Counted from the first letter of the stretch, positions 53,301-61,904 are shown. The stretch is DNA of 64,000 nt from Oribacterium sp. (GCA_004554245.1 SFND01000004.1:40659-104658), one strand, 5' to 3'. Translations and numbers: made by a program. The notes: generated by a model from the sequence alone, not told the origin.

Positions 53301-54092
53301 ATCTACCATGGATCCGATCTTCACTCCCTCCGTCTGATGCGCGAGTATGCGATCGACCATAACGAAAAGACCCGTGAGGAGGCCGAGTACTGGCATGGCG
53401 TCGAGTACGCCGTGATGCGCAAGGCCGACATGAGCTACTTCCCGTCCGAGGTAGAGGCGGAGATCGTGCATAAGGAGGATCCGACCATCCATGTGAAGGC
53501 CATCACCTCCTTTGTATACGATGCGCCGGCCGTCCTCGATGAGGATTATGCGAAGAAGCAGGATCTCCTGTTTGTCGGTGGCTTCGCGCACCCGCCAAAC
53601 AAGGATGGCCTCCTGTGGTTCGTGAAGGATATCCTGCCACAGATCGAGGCGGAGATTCCGGGCGTGGTACTCCACGTTATCGGGTCTCATGCAGATGACG
53701 AGGTGCTCGCGCTGAACGCGCGGCCGGATGTGGATGTGCTTGGCTTTGTCAGCATCGAGAAGCTCGACGAGATGTATCGTCGGAGCCGCGTCGTCGTGGT
53801 ACCGCTTCGTTTCGGTGCCGGTGTCAAGGGCAAGGTCGTCGAAGCGCTGCACGCGGGAACCGCGGTGGTGACGACAAGCTGTGGTGCCGAGGGTATCCCG
53901 GCGGCAGAGACGGCCCTGCGTATAAAGGATGATCCGACCGACTTTGCACAGGAGGTTATCCACCTCTACAGGCATCCGGAGGAGATCAAGCAGATGGCGC
54001 ACAACGCCGTCAGCTTCATCTCGACCTTCTACTCACCGGAGGGTGCCTGGGCGAAGATTAAAGATGATTTCGAAACCGGCCGGAACGTATAA
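50394..54092 (+). CDS. giant glycan-synthesis protein: methyltransferase-like, kinase-like, coiled coil, GT2 and GT4
   Basis: 1232 residues in one frame. Residues 1-170: Rossmann-type methyltransferase fold, degenerate at the SAM motif (VLVLGDKE) but with the late motif LKKGGRILMGIEN. About 200-430: APH/LPS-kinase-like fold (FAVKAG lysine, NFDCQFDNIIM near 338, LIDCEW). About 440-510: coiled coil (EEEYTKTLHDAQELQREVKE, REVNRLTQ...). About 590-830: GT2 (SIVIPCYNQ, IIADDVSTD, FFLNNDTQV, YYEDTDLAFEVRKHG). About 860-1232: GT4 (DKDAGSKLD, LFVGGFAHPPNKDG, VPLRFGAGVKGKVVEALHAG). Methyltransferase, kinase and coiled coil in this order recall WbdD, which ends O-antigen chains for Wzt export; here they are joined to the transferases. 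The linkage made is unknown. Confidence 0.82.
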   Translation: MDFSRHITNTIEWFYFEDVTSGRERDASVLVLGDKETTSPFVTLLEPRVHQVSRRLDDSTYDYVVIPVLTKKILRLFQGDVHTMLHALTETWLKKGGRILMGIENALDIDRMASSDRKEDVLYLRWSELASLRATLREEKPGARDTLYYLTPELSVPLHFYSDARMPDVSEEDEKTALLIRENRFREFAPAYFYIYQPDGSVRPKARDYRRFLPDYIKYNSTRKPEYAIKTLLYRDDQGKRFAVKAGTTPAANAHIESLSEKAEAIAAANPQLTVLRAVETSRALGSYQFLSFIRYPFVEGQSLSEILRDMIKDGVAPIRELAESVDLVLGAKDGSVQPANFDCQFDNIIMSADRPTLIDCEWVFEEAVDVRFLQYRILYYWYMEYREFLAYEDVLAFLRNFGFSKPELDAFAERERSFQEEIHGQDGERMHAFLNDRVTVKRFRALEEEYTKTLHDAQELQREVKERDITIQKEREVNRLTQVHVANLTNVIQVHERDIQSLIAERDYYMARQSLKARVGTRLRNSLNHHFPVGSRKRKVLSYVKRTLRHPAKMLPMYFTEDGKNRIRGDFNVGDLYASYGKVKFERSDAPLVSIVIPCYNQIHYTYQCLISIKEHTDFAATPYEVIIADDVSTDATREIGQYAENLVVARNRENMGFLKNCNQAASIARGKYIFFLNNDTQVQEGWLSSLVELIERDESIGMVGSKLVYPDGRLQEAGGIIWSDGSGWNYGRLQDPADPEYNYVKEVDFISGAAIMIRTELWKEIGGFDERFAPAYYEDTDLAFEVRKHGKKVMFQPKSVVIHFEGISNGTDTSDTSSLKHYQVVNQEKFREKWAAELREQCVNDGNPNPFDARERGQHRPCMLMIDHYVPTWDKDAGSKLDYQYMQLFLRQGWRVKFLGDNFAHEEPYTSALEQLGIEVLYGAKLQADIWGWIERNSAFIRIAYLSRPHIAARYIDYIRDHTDMKIIYHGSDLHSLRLMREYAIDHNEKTREEAEYWHGVEYAVMRKADMSYFPSEVEAEIVHKEDPTIHVKAITSFVYDAPAVLDEDYAKKQDLLFVGGFAHPPNKDGLLWFVKDILPQIEAEIPGVVLHVIGSHADDEVLALNARPDVDVLGFVSIEKLDEMYRRSRVVVVPLRFGAGVKGKVVEALHAGTAVVTTSCGAEGIPAAETALRIKDDPTDFAQEVIHLYRHPEEIKQMAHNAVSFISTFYSPEGAWAKIKDDFETGRNV

Positions 54093-54108
54093 ACCATATG
54101 GAAGTACC

Positions 54109-54133
54109 ATGCCGCTGTTTATGACAGCGGCAT
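54109..54133 (+). other. hairpin between the giant transferase and the next gene
   Basis: ATGCCGCTG/CAGCGGCAT, 9-bp perfect stem, 7-base loop, no T-run. A second imperfect hairpin (TGCAGGATGC...GCATTCTGCA) follows at about 54148-54178. Confidence 0.45.
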
Positions 54134-54190
54134 ATGAGATATGAAGTGCAGGATGCTTCGAAAGACGCATTCTGCAGATGCTAAAGAAAC

Positions 54191-55009
54191 ATGAATACAC
54201 GTAAGCATTATAAACACTGCTTCGCGGTCGCAGCCTATGGAGAGTCACCCTACCTTCCGCTTCTTCTGCATTCGCTGAAAATGCAGAGTATCGAGAGCCG
54301 GGTGATCATCTGTACCTCAACCCCGAACCGCTATATCACGAAGCTGAGCGCGCAGTTCGGCTACCCGGTCTATGTGCGGAATGGCGCACACGGGCTGCAG
54401 CAGGACTGGAACTTCGCCTATGAGATGGGCGCGGAGCGCTCGGAGCTCGTGACGATCGCCCACCAGGACGATCTGTATTTTCCGGACTACACGAAGGCAC
54501 TGCTGCATGCCTTCCAGCACTTCCCGGATATGTCGGTATTCTGCTGTCGCTACGATACGATCGATGGCGAGGGCAACACGATCGACGGAAGCTCGGAGAA
54601 GGTGAAGCGCATCCTGCGGCTTCGGCTGAAGGACCATGCGCATGCGGACCGTACGATTGTGAAGCTCTCGGCCCTCCGCTACGGCAACGGCATCGGCTGT
54701 CCGAGCTGTACCTATCACACGAAGTACTGTCCGGCACCGCTGTTCCGGAACGACTATAAGTTCGTCATCGACTGGGATACCCTGATCCGCCTTGCACGTG
54801 AACCGGGGCGCTTCATCTGCATCGAGAAACCACTCATGGCCTACCGTGTGCATGCCGGAGCGGAGACGATGCGAAACATCGAAAATCACAATCGGGAGAA
54901 AGAGGAACGGGAAGTGTTCCGGAAGCTGCACTCGGCACCGGTGACGGATCTGCTGATGCACTTCTATAAGAAGGCGTATGGCGCATATCAGCAAGACCCA
55001 AAACAGTAA
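54191..55009 (+). CDS. GT2-family glycosyltransferase
   Basis: 272 residues with a GT-A fold: start FAVAAYGESPYLPLLLHSLKMQS, nucleotide-sugar-binding acidic motif VTIAHQDDLYFPDY (DxD-like), acceptor-side DWDTLIRLA. No membrane helix. The sugar is unknown. The ribosome site is weak (AAAGAA). It overlaps the following membrane-protein gene by 32 bases, so the products are probably made together. Confidence 0.85.
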   Translation: MNTRKHYKHCFAVAAYGESPYLPLLLHSLKMQSIESRVIICTSTPNRYITKLSAQFGYPVYVRNGAHGLQQDWNFAYEMGAERSELVTIAHQDDLYFPDYTKALLHAFQHFPDMSVFCCRYDTIDGEGNTIDGSSEKVKRILRLRLKDHAHADRTIVKLSALRYGNGIGCPSCTYHTKYCPAPLFRNDYKFVIDWDTLIRLAREPGRFICIEKPLMAYRVHAGAETMRNIENHNREKEEREVFRKLHSAPVTDLLMHFYKKAYGAYQQDPKQ

Positions 55010-56726
55010 ACATGTTCTTATGACAGGAGTGGCACTCGTCCTGCTCCTTCTGTTTGGGCTGTTTATCAACCGGCACCTCAGCATACGGGCACTCTATGGT
55101 GACGACCTCTACCTCTGGTCCTTCTATGGCTGTGAGGATTTCTGGTCCTTCACCTTTCCGAAGGTGACGAAGGGAAACTTCCGCCCGTTCTACTGGGCGC
55201 TGAGCTACCTCGAGTTTCGTCTGATCGGCCCGCACGTGCACTGGTATGCCCGCTTCAATGTGCTCCTGAACGTCGCGATCGCCTGGGTGATCTATTTCTT
55301 CAGCCGCCGCCTGAGCCGCCTCACGCGAACGCCGCAGGGCATGCGGATCGGACAGGCCGTCGGTCTTCTGACCGGTATGCTCTACCTGCAGTCGCACTTC
55401 GCGGCCTACCAGATCGCACAGGTGCTCGGACTCCTCGAGTCCCTCGCCCTGCTGCTTGCGCTGCTGACCCTCTGGGGCCTTTTCGATTACATGGAGGGCC
55501 GCGGCACGCGTGCTTACCTGCGCGCCTGCCTCTGCTTCTTCCTCGTGATCTTCACCCATGAGCGCTATATCGCGCTGGCCCCGCTCTTTTACCTCGCGGT
55601 GCTCACGCAGTACCTCACGGAGCGGCGGCTCTGCCGACGCTTCGCACCGTCCCGGTCGTCCTGTGCGGCTTCGGACGAAATACCAGCGATGAACCGCCTC
55701 GGGCGGACCGTCGAGCTGCTTCTGCCGCTTCTGATCCTCGCCGTCTTTTTCGGCACCCGTATGGTGGTGGCTGGGGAAGCGATCCCGGTCGGTACGGCCG
55801 GCACGAAGGTGCAGGACACCTTTTCCCTCGCCGAGGCCCTCGGCTTCGCGTTTTCGCAGGTCGCCTACATCTTCGGGATCAATGCAGGCCACGCGATTTT
55901 CTGTGGCGTGTCCTTCGCGGATTCCGCCCGCTGGGTACAGGGACTGATCGTCCTCAGCTGGCTCTGCCTTCTCCTGATGCTCGTGCTCTATGTACGTATG
56001 GCCTGGAAGAGGGGACGGATCACGCCGCGTCTGATCGGGGAGAACCTTCTCTTCATCTGCTTCATCGCCCTCTGCATCGGCTCGAGCTCCATCACGATCC
56101 GTCTGGAAACCCGCTGGGTCTATGTGAGCTATACCGCCGCGCTTCTGTATCTCTCCTATATGCTCGGAGAGATCGCGAAGTCTGGAGCTGTGAAAGCGAA
56201 AGCCGGCAGGGCAGTGCGCACGCGTGCAGCCACCGTGCAGAGAGCGTCGGCAGCTTCCGTAAGTGCCTCGGGTGAACGGGCAGCGTGCCGCGGAATGGCC
56301 ATGGTCCTTGCGTTCTCGCTGCTTTTTATGGCGTACGGGGCCGTGATGACACCGGTGGAGCATTATGATCGACAGCATTATCCGAACATCTTTTTCTTCT
56401 TCGATCAGGATCGTGTGAATTCGCTTGCGGACTGTACGATCGACGCGGTCGGTGCCGGGGAGTTCCTCGGGAAGAAGCAGGTGTATATCTACTATAATTA
56501 CTACGAGATGAGCGACTTCTATGCGGAGTACTTCTATAAGCCGTTTGACCCGGAGAAGACCGGACAGGGCACGGAGATTCACTTCATCAACCGCCCGGAC
56601 GAGCTGCCGGCCGACGCGACGGTGGAGAACAGCGTCGTCCTCATGGAGCATGGAAACCGCAGCTACATCGATGTGACCGCCCAGACCTTCGGACTGGCCG
56701 CGTGGGAGGCGCTTCCGCAGACGTAG
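54978..56726 (+). CDS. polytopic membrane protein, GT-C-like
   Basis: 582 residues with about ten membrane helices. After the first helix the extracytoplasmic loop has an acidic motif, YGDDLYLWSFYG, similar in place to the catalytic Asp loop of lipid-linked-sugar GT-C transferases. A soluble segment lies at the C-terminus (FFDQDRVNSLADCTIDAVGAG...). An Ala/Arg/Ser-rich cytoplasmic loop (about 405-435) is low-complexity. AAGAAGG lies before the ATG, inside the end of the GT2 gene. A polysaccharide polymerase or lipid-linked glycosyltransferase is inferred; no family assignment is certain. Confidence 0.7.
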   Translation: MAHISKTQNSKHVLMTGVALVLLLLFGLFINRHLSIRALYGDDLYLWSFYGCEDFWSFTFPKVTKGNFRPFYWALSYLEFRLIGPHVHWYARFNVLLNVAIAWVIYFFSRRLSRLTRTPQGMRIGQAVGLLTGMLYLQSHFAAYQIAQVLGLLESLALLLALLTLWGLFDYMEGRGTRAYLRACLCFFLVIFTHERYIALAPLFYLAVLTQYLTERRLCRRFAPSRSSCAASDEIPAMNRLGRTVELLLPLLILAVFFGTRMVVAGEAIPVGTAGTKVQDTFSLAEALGFAFSQVAYIFGINAGHAIFCGVSFADSARWVQGLIVLSWLCLLLMLVLYVRMAWKRGRITPRLIGENLLFICFIALCIGSSSITIRLETRWVYVSYTAALLYLSYMLGEIAKSGAVKAKAGRAVRTRAATVQRASAASVSASGERAACRGMAMVLAFSLLFMAYGAVMTPVEHYDRQHYPNIFFFFDQDRVNSLADCTIDAVGAGEFLGKKQVYIYYNYYEMSDFYAEYFYKPFDPEKTGQGTEIHFINRPDELPADATVENSVVLMEHGNRSYIDVTAQTFGLAAWEALPQT

Positions 56727-56802
56727 GATGCGCTCGATGCAGCGTCAACAAGATGAAAAGGTTCCCGGGGCACCCCGCGGATATACGGAAAGGCTGTGTG
56801 CG

Positions 56803-58227
56803 ATGTCCATAGTGAAGCACGAAAGCAGAAAAACGGAAAATCGAAGCAGAAAGCGGGTGGGGGAGTGCCGGAAGGGACTCCTCCTTCTGCCGTTCATCGG
56901 AGGGCTGTTTCTGCTCTGGTATGTGCTGCATGCGACGGTGGATGTGGTCTATTCCGACTATATCCGCATCATCAACAGCTACCTCCCGGATACCCTGGAC
57001 CCGACGAGCTTTTTCGTGCCGGATATCCTGACCCGGATTCCGATCAACTATCCGCTTCGCTGGATCAATGTCACGTTTTTCGGCTACTCGGTGCTGTTTG
57101 ACCGGGGGCTCTGCATCCTGGGCTGTGTGCTGCTGATGTGCTCGGTGGCGCAGTACCTGATCCGGGAGCGAAGCGGCTTCTGGATCATCCTGCCAGTGAT
57201 GCTCGTCGGCTTCAGCCTCGATAAGTGGGAGATGCTTCTGAACGGCACCGGCTGCGTGCACTTCCTGAGCTACGGCCTGTTTTTCTATCATTACCTCGTG
57301 CTCGAGCGCGTCTTCACCGGCACACAGAAGCCGGGGGATGTGCGGCGGCTCTATCTGCTTCCGTGGCTCGCCCTGCTGGTGGCCGGCCCGTATATCGCGC
57401 AGTACACGGCGACCCTCCTCGTGGCCTATGGCTACCTCGCCTTTCTTCAGAATCGCAATGTCGACGGCCGCCGGCTTCCGTGGTACGGCCTCTGTGCGCT
57501 GGTCCCGCTGGTGCTCTACTATATGAGCAACGCTGCAGCCACCTTCGAGCATACGGGAGCGCAGGACATCGGTCTCCTGGAAACCCTGCAGCAGTACCGC
57601 GGCTTTTCGCTGCATTTTCTGCTGAACGGCTTCGCCAGCACCCTGCTTTCCGGCTCGGTGCTGGAGGATATGCTCGCGGCCGGGACGCTCACGTATCCGA
57701 TGGTGTACCTTCTCGGTGCCCTCGTGATCCTGCTCTATGCCGGTGCCGTGCTGCTCTATTTCCGGACCGGACAGTACCGCCGGACGATCTTCTCGATGCT
57801 GCTCCTCGTGAGCGGTGCCGGAAGCCATGTCCTCGTCTTCCTGTCCCGCTACATCTTCCTGACGGAAACCTACGCATGGCAGAGCCGCTACGGCCTTCAG
57901 TACCTGCCGGGCACCCTCGGCCTCCTGCTCATCTATGGCGCGGCTTTCACGCGCTTCCGGCAGCAGCATAAGGTCACACCTGTGATGCTCTCCCTCGTGG
58001 TGCTTCTTTCCTTCACTGCGGGGACCTGTTATACTGATAAGCGTGAAATCGACGCGATGCCGTTCCGGCAGATGTACTTCGCCTCCATAGCGGACGCCGC
58101 GCGTGATTATGAAAACCTGAGCGATGATGAGCTGAATCTCATCTTCGAATACCACCATGGCCCGAACCGCGTTCGCCATGCCATGGATATTTTAAAGGAA
58201 AACCAGTGGAATGTTTTCCGGAAGTGA
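56803..58227 (+). CDS. second polytopic membrane protein of the polysaccharide cluster
   Basis: 474 residues from the ATG at 56803 (GGAAAGG upstream); an in-frame ATG at 56728, two bases after the previous stop, is the alternative. A basic start is followed by about ten to eleven helices. The first outer loop holds VVYSDYIRIINSYLPDTLD, again with acidic residues as in the preceding protein. The short C-terminal part (YENLSDDELNLIFEYHHGPNRV) is soluble. A role as polymerase or GT-C glycosyltransferase is possible. I do not recognise the family. Confidence 0.7.
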   Translation: MSIVKHESRKTENRSRKRVGECRKGLLLLPFIGGLFLLWYVLHATVDVVYSDYIRIINSYLPDTLDPTSFFVPDILTRIPINYPLRWINVTFFGYSVLFDRGLCILGCVLLMCSVAQYLIRERSGFWIILPVMLVGFSLDKWEMLLNGTGCVHFLSYGLFFYHYLVLERVFTGTQKPGDVRRLYLLPWLALLVAGPYIAQYTATLLVAYGYLAFLQNRNVDGRRLPWYGLCALVPLVLYYMSNAAATFEHTGAQDIGLLETLQQYRGFSLHFLLNGFASTLLSGSVLEDMLAAGTLTYPMVYLLGALVILLYAGAVLLYFRTGQYRRTIFSMLLLVSGAGSHVLVFLSRYIFLTETYAWQSRYGLQYLPGTLGLLLIYGAAFTRFRQQHKVTPVMLSLVVLLSFTAGTCYTDKREIDAMPFRQMYFASIADAARDYENLSDDELNLIFEYHHGPNRVRHAMDILKENQWNVFRK

Positions 58228-58351
58228 CGGTACATGTGCCATGTCCTGGGGTGCATGCATGTACGGCCTGATGGAAGTCATACAGGCGGTACATGCGTCA
58301 TGATTTCTGAGACATGCGCTTCCGTTTACGATGCATAAAAGGATGTAAGCT

Positions 58352-59125
58352 ATGAAAGTATTGATTTTAGCAGGTGGTTTCGGAACCCGTATTTCCGAGG
58401 AGTCGCATCTCCGTCCGAAGCCGATGATCGAGATCGGCGAGATGCCGATTCTATGGCACATCATGAAGTACTACTCGAGCTACGGCTACAACGATTTCAT
58501 CATTCTGGCCGGCTACAAGCAGTACGTCATCAAGGAGTATTTCGCGAACTACTTCCTGCATAATTCTGACGTCACCTTCGACCTCAGCAACAACCAGATG
58601 GAGGTCCATCACAACATGAACGAGCCGTGGCGCGTGACCATCGTCGACACCGGCCTCAACACCATGACCGGCGGACGCATCAAGCGCGTGCAGGATTATG
58701 TCGGGGATGAGCCGTTTATGCTCACCTATGGCGATGGCGTTTCTGACGTGGACCTCGAGGCGCTCGTAAACTTCCATCATGCACATGGGAAGATCGCGAC
58801 CATCACGACCGTTTCCCTCGCACAGCAGAAGGGCGTCCTCGACATCGACGAAAACAACCAGATCCGGGCCTTCCGCGAGAAGGAGCGGGAGGACGGTGCC
58901 ATCATCAACGGCGGATTTATGGTCTTCCAGCCGGAGATTTTCAACTACCTCACGGATGATCGCTGCGTCCTCGAGCAGGAGCCGATGCACCGCCTCGCCG
59001 CGGACGGCGAGCTCATGAGCTTCTACCACGCCGGCTTCTGGCAGTGCATGGACACCCAGCGCGAGAAAAAGCTCCTCGAAGACCTCTGGGCGAGTGGAAA
59101 GGCACCATGGAAAAGATGGGAGTGA
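58352..59125 (+). CDS. rfbF: glucose-1-phosphate cytidylyltransferase
   Basis: 257 residues. It makes CDP-glucose from CTP and glucose-1-phosphate, the first step to 3,6-dideoxyhexoses. Signature residues are LILAGGFGTRISEESHLRPKPMIEIG at the N-terminus, MLTYGDGVSDVD (metal site) and the typical end FWQCMDTQREKKLLEDLW. AAAAGGATG precedes the ATG. The upstream mutase at 43174 may supply its substrate. Confidence 0.95.
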   Translation: MKVLILAGGFGTRISEESHLRPKPMIEIGEMPILWHIMKYYSSYGYNDFIILAGYKQYVIKEYFANYFLHNSDVTFDLSNNQMEVHHNMNEPWRVTIVDTGLNTMTGGRIKRVQDYVGDEPFMLTYGDGVSDVDLEALVNFHHAHGKIATITTVSLAQQKGVLDIDENNQIRAFREKEREDGAIINGGFMVFQPEIFNYLTDDRCVLEQEPMHRLAADGELMSFYHAGFWQCMDTQREKKLLEDLWASGKAPWKRWE

Positions 59126-59126
59126 A

Positions 59127-59223
59127 AGCGTTTGCATAAAGCAAACGCTGGAACGATATCCAGCAGAGCTATGCTCTGCTCCCGCAGGGCTAAACTCGGG
59201 CCTCCTCAGCCCGAGTTTAGGGC
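59127..59223 (+). other. three consecutive hairpins between rfbF and rfbG
   Basis: AGCGTTTGC/GCAAACGCT (59127-59149), AGCAGAGC/GCTCTGCT (59162-59180) and CTAAACTCGGGC/GCCCGAGTTTAG (59190-59220, then GGCTTTG). All stems are perfect. The third resembles a weak terminator. Confidence 0.6.
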
Positions 59224-59247
59224 TTTGTAAATAGAAAGACATTTTTT

Positions 59248-60459
59248 ATGACCAAGTTTGAATCCTTACAGCAGTTTTATAAAGGAAAGCGGGTGCTCGT
59301 GACCGGCCACACCGGCTTCAAGGGCAGCTGGCTCTGCCTCATGCTCCGAATGCTTGGCGCAGAGGTCTACGGTTACGCCCTCGCGGCACCGACCGAGCCG
59401 GCGCTCTTCGACATCCTGAAGCTTTCAGAGGAGATGCACTCGGAGATCGGCGACATCCGTGATTTTCCGCATCTCAGCGCCTTCATGGAGACCGCGCGTC
59501 CCGAGGTCGTGCTGCATCTTGCGGCACAGCCGATCGTCCGCACCTCCTACCTCTATCCGCGGGAGACCTTCGAGACGAACGTCATGGGCACCGTGAACCT
59601 CCTCGAGGCAATCCGTCGCTATAATGCGCAGCATGCGGAGAAGGTGCAGTCCTTCCTGAACGTGACGACCGATAAGGTCTATGAGAACCCGGATCTCGCG
59701 GATCACGCCTTCCGGGAGGATGAGAAGCTCGACGGCTACGATCCGTACAGCAACTCGAAGTCCTGCTCCGAGCTCGTGACCCACAGCTACCAGAAGTCCT
59801 TCTTCTCACCGGGCGCGGACCCATCCGCTACGGTGACGGCGATCTCCACTGCACGTGCGGGCAATGTCATCGGTGGTGGTGATTTCGCGGTGGACCGTAT
59901 CATCCCGGACTGCGTACGGGATACGATCGCCGGCCGAACCATCCATGTGCGGAACCCGTACAGCACGCGTCCGTATCAGCATGTGCTGGAGCCGCTGTAT
60001 GTTTACCTCCTGATTGCGATGACCCAGGCGCAGGGACAGCAGACTACGGGCACGCAGGCGTCCGCCGCTTCCGCTGAGATGAACGAAGCGGGGCATGACG
60101 AGCGCACGACGGAGACATTGGCCCGAGACGTGGCCGGATGCTATAACGTCGGTCCGGATGAGGTGGACGCCATCACGACGGGCGCACTCGCGGATCTCTT
60201 CGTACAGAGCTGGGGCGCGGGCGCGGCCTGGCACACGGATGCCGAGGCGAACGCACCGCATGAGGCCGCGTACCTGAAGCTGGATACGCAGAAGCTGAAG
60301 GAGCGCTTCCACTGGCAGCCGCGCTGGCATGTCACGGAGGCCGTTCAGGAAACCGTCGCATGGTACCATGCATGGTCGGAGGGGGCCGATATGCGGGCCC
60401 TGACCGAGCAGCAGATCCGTGCATTTTTAGCAGATGAAAGAGAAAAGAGCAGAACATGA
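59248..60459 (+). CDS. rfbG: CDP-glucose 4,6-dehydratase
   Basis: 403 residues, extended SDR. NAD-binding VTGHTGFKGSWLCLML, then LAAQPIVRTSYLYPRETFETNVMGT, catalytic YxxxK in DPYSNSKSCSEL with Thr in VTTDKVYEN. The product is CDP-4-keto-6-deoxyglucose. Residues about 258-285 are a low-complexity insert (GQQTTGTQASAASAEMNEAG) not expected in the enzyme (usually about 360 aa). It overlaps rfbH by four bases (ATGA). Confidence 0.94.
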   Translation: MTKFESLQQFYKGKRVLVTGHTGFKGSWLCLMLRMLGAEVYGYALAAPTEPALFDILKLSEEMHSEIGDIRDFPHLSAFMETARPEVVLHLAAQPIVRTSYLYPRETFETNVMGTVNLLEAIRRYNAQHAEKVQSFLNVTTDKVYENPDLADHAFREDEKLDGYDPYSNSKSCSELVTHSYQKSFFSPGADPSATVTAISTARAGNVIGGGDFAVDRIIPDCVRDTIAGRTIHVRNPYSTRPYQHVLEPLYVYLLIAMTQAQGQQTTGTQASAASAEMNEAGHDERTTETLARDVAGCYNVGPDEVDAITTGALADLFVQSWGAGAAWHTDAEANAPHEAAYLKLDTQKLKERFHWQPRWHVTEAVQETVAWYHAWSEGADMRALTEQQIRAFLADEREKSRT

Positions 60460-61805
60460 CAGAGAAAACAGAGCAGCAGGCGAGACAGGAAATCCTCGAT
60501 CTCGTCGCAGAATATGCAAGAAAATATAAGGTCGCACCGATGCAGCAGCCGTATCATGAGGGCGAGCGCATCCCGTATGCCAGCCGTGTCTATGATGACA
60601 AGGAGATGGTGAATCTCGTGGACAGTGCGCTCGAGTTCTGGCTGACCGCCGGACGCTACACCGAGGCCTTCGAGCAGAAGTTCGGTGAGTACCTCGGCGT
60701 ACGCTATGTGAGCCTCGTGAACTCCGGCTCCAGCGCCAATCTGCTGGCCTTCAGTACACTGACGAGTCCGCTGCTCGGCGAGCGCCGCGTGAAGCGTGGC
60801 GATGAGGTGATCACTGTGGCTGCCGGCTTCCCGACGACCGTGAACCCGATCATCCAGTATGGTGCGATTCCGGTCTTCGTGGATGTGACCCTGCCGACCT
60901 GTGATATCGATGTGACGAAGCTCGAGGCGGCGTACTCCGAGAAGACGAAGGCAGTGATGATCGCGCATACCCTCGGTAATCCGTTTAATCTGAAGGCGGT
61001 GAAGGATTTCTGCGACCGGCATCAGCTCTGGCTCGTGGAGGACAACTGTGATGCGCTCGGCTCGACCTATACGATCGACGGCGAGACCCGTCAGACCGGC
61101 TCGATCGGCGACATCGGTACCTCCAGCTTCTACCCGCCACATCACATGACGATGGGCGAGGGTGGTGCCTGCTATACGAACAACCCGCAGCTTCACCGCA
61201 TCATGCGCTCGATCCGTGACTGGGGCCGTGACTGCTGGTGCGCACCAGGGCACGATAATACCTGTCACCACCGCTTCGACGGGCAGTATGGCGAGCTTCC
61301 GAAGGGCTATGACCACAAGTATGTCTACAGCCACTTCGGCTATAATCTGAAGGCCACCGATATGCAGGCGGCGATCGGTGTCGCACAGCTCGAGAAGTTC
61401 CCGGGCTTCGTCGCACGCCGTAAGCACAACTTCGAGCTTTTGAAGTCCCTCCTCGTCGAGGGCGGAGCGGATGCGAAGCTGATCCTGCCGGAGCCGGAGC
61501 CACATTCGGACCCGAGCTGGTTCGGCTTCCTCATGACCTGTCAGGAGGGTGTGGACCGTGAGACGGTGGTTCGCTATATCGAGGACCACGGTGTGCAGAC
61601 CCGTATGCTCTTCGCCGGCAACCTCATCAAGCACCCGTGCTTCGATGAGATGCGTGCGACGGGTGAGGGCTACCGCGTGGTCGGCAGCCTCGACACGACC
61701 GACCGCATCATGCGCGATACCTTCTGGGTCGGCCTGTATCCAGGTATGACGGATGAGAAGCTCCGCTACATGGCGCGCATCATCCTGGAGGCGATTCAGC
61801 AGTAA
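60456..61805 (+). CDS. rfbH: CDP-4-keto-6-deoxyglucose-3-dehydrase (E1), PMP- and iron-sulfur-dependent
   Basis: 449 residues, aminotransferase-fold protein of the RfbH/DdhC/AscC group. The Schiff-base lysine of the DegT family is replaced by histidine (H229 in FYPPHHMTMGEGG), the hallmark of this C-3 deoxygenase. A CxCxxxxxxxC cluster (DCWCAPGHDNTCHH) plus an upstream Cys (EDNCDALG) fits the [2Fe-2S] site. It works with a reductase (E3), not in this window. The product leads to abequose, paratose, tyvelose or ascarylose. Confidence 0.95.
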   Translation: MTEKTEQQARQEILDLVAEYARKYKVAPMQQPYHEGERIPYASRVYDDKEMVNLVDSALEFWLTAGRYTEAFEQKFGEYLGVRYVSLVNSGSSANLLAFSTLTSPLLGERRVKRGDEVITVAAGFPTTVNPIIQYGAIPVFVDVTLPTCDIDVTKLEAAYSEKTKAVMIAHTLGNPFNLKAVKDFCDRHQLWLVEDNCDALGSTYTIDGETRQTGSIGDIGTSSFYPPHHMTMGEGGACYTNNPQLHRIMRSIRDWGRDCWCAPGHDNTCHHRFDGQYGELPKGYDHKYVYSHFGYNLKATDMQAAIGVAQLEKFPGFVARRKHNFELLKSLLVEGGADAKLILPEPEPHSDPSWFGFLMTCQEGVDRETVVRYIEDHGVQTRMLFAGNLIKHPCFDEMRATGEGYRVVGSLDTTDRIMRDTFWVGLYPGMTDEKLRYMARIILEAIQQ

Positions 61806-61859
61806 GCGCTGCGCCGGGAGAACCGACGAAGTGCCCTGTGCAGCGGACGGCAGTGTGTG

Positions 61860-61890
61860 AAAGAGGGCGTTGCAGAAACGCCCTTTCATT
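61860..61890 (+). terminator. weak terminator-like hairpin before the LicD gene
   Basis: AAAGAGGGCGTT/AACGCCCTTT with a short loop and T-rich TTTCATTAT. It may attenuate reading into the LicD gene. Confidence 0.5.
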
Positions 61891-61904
61891 ATAAAGGTAG
61901 AACT

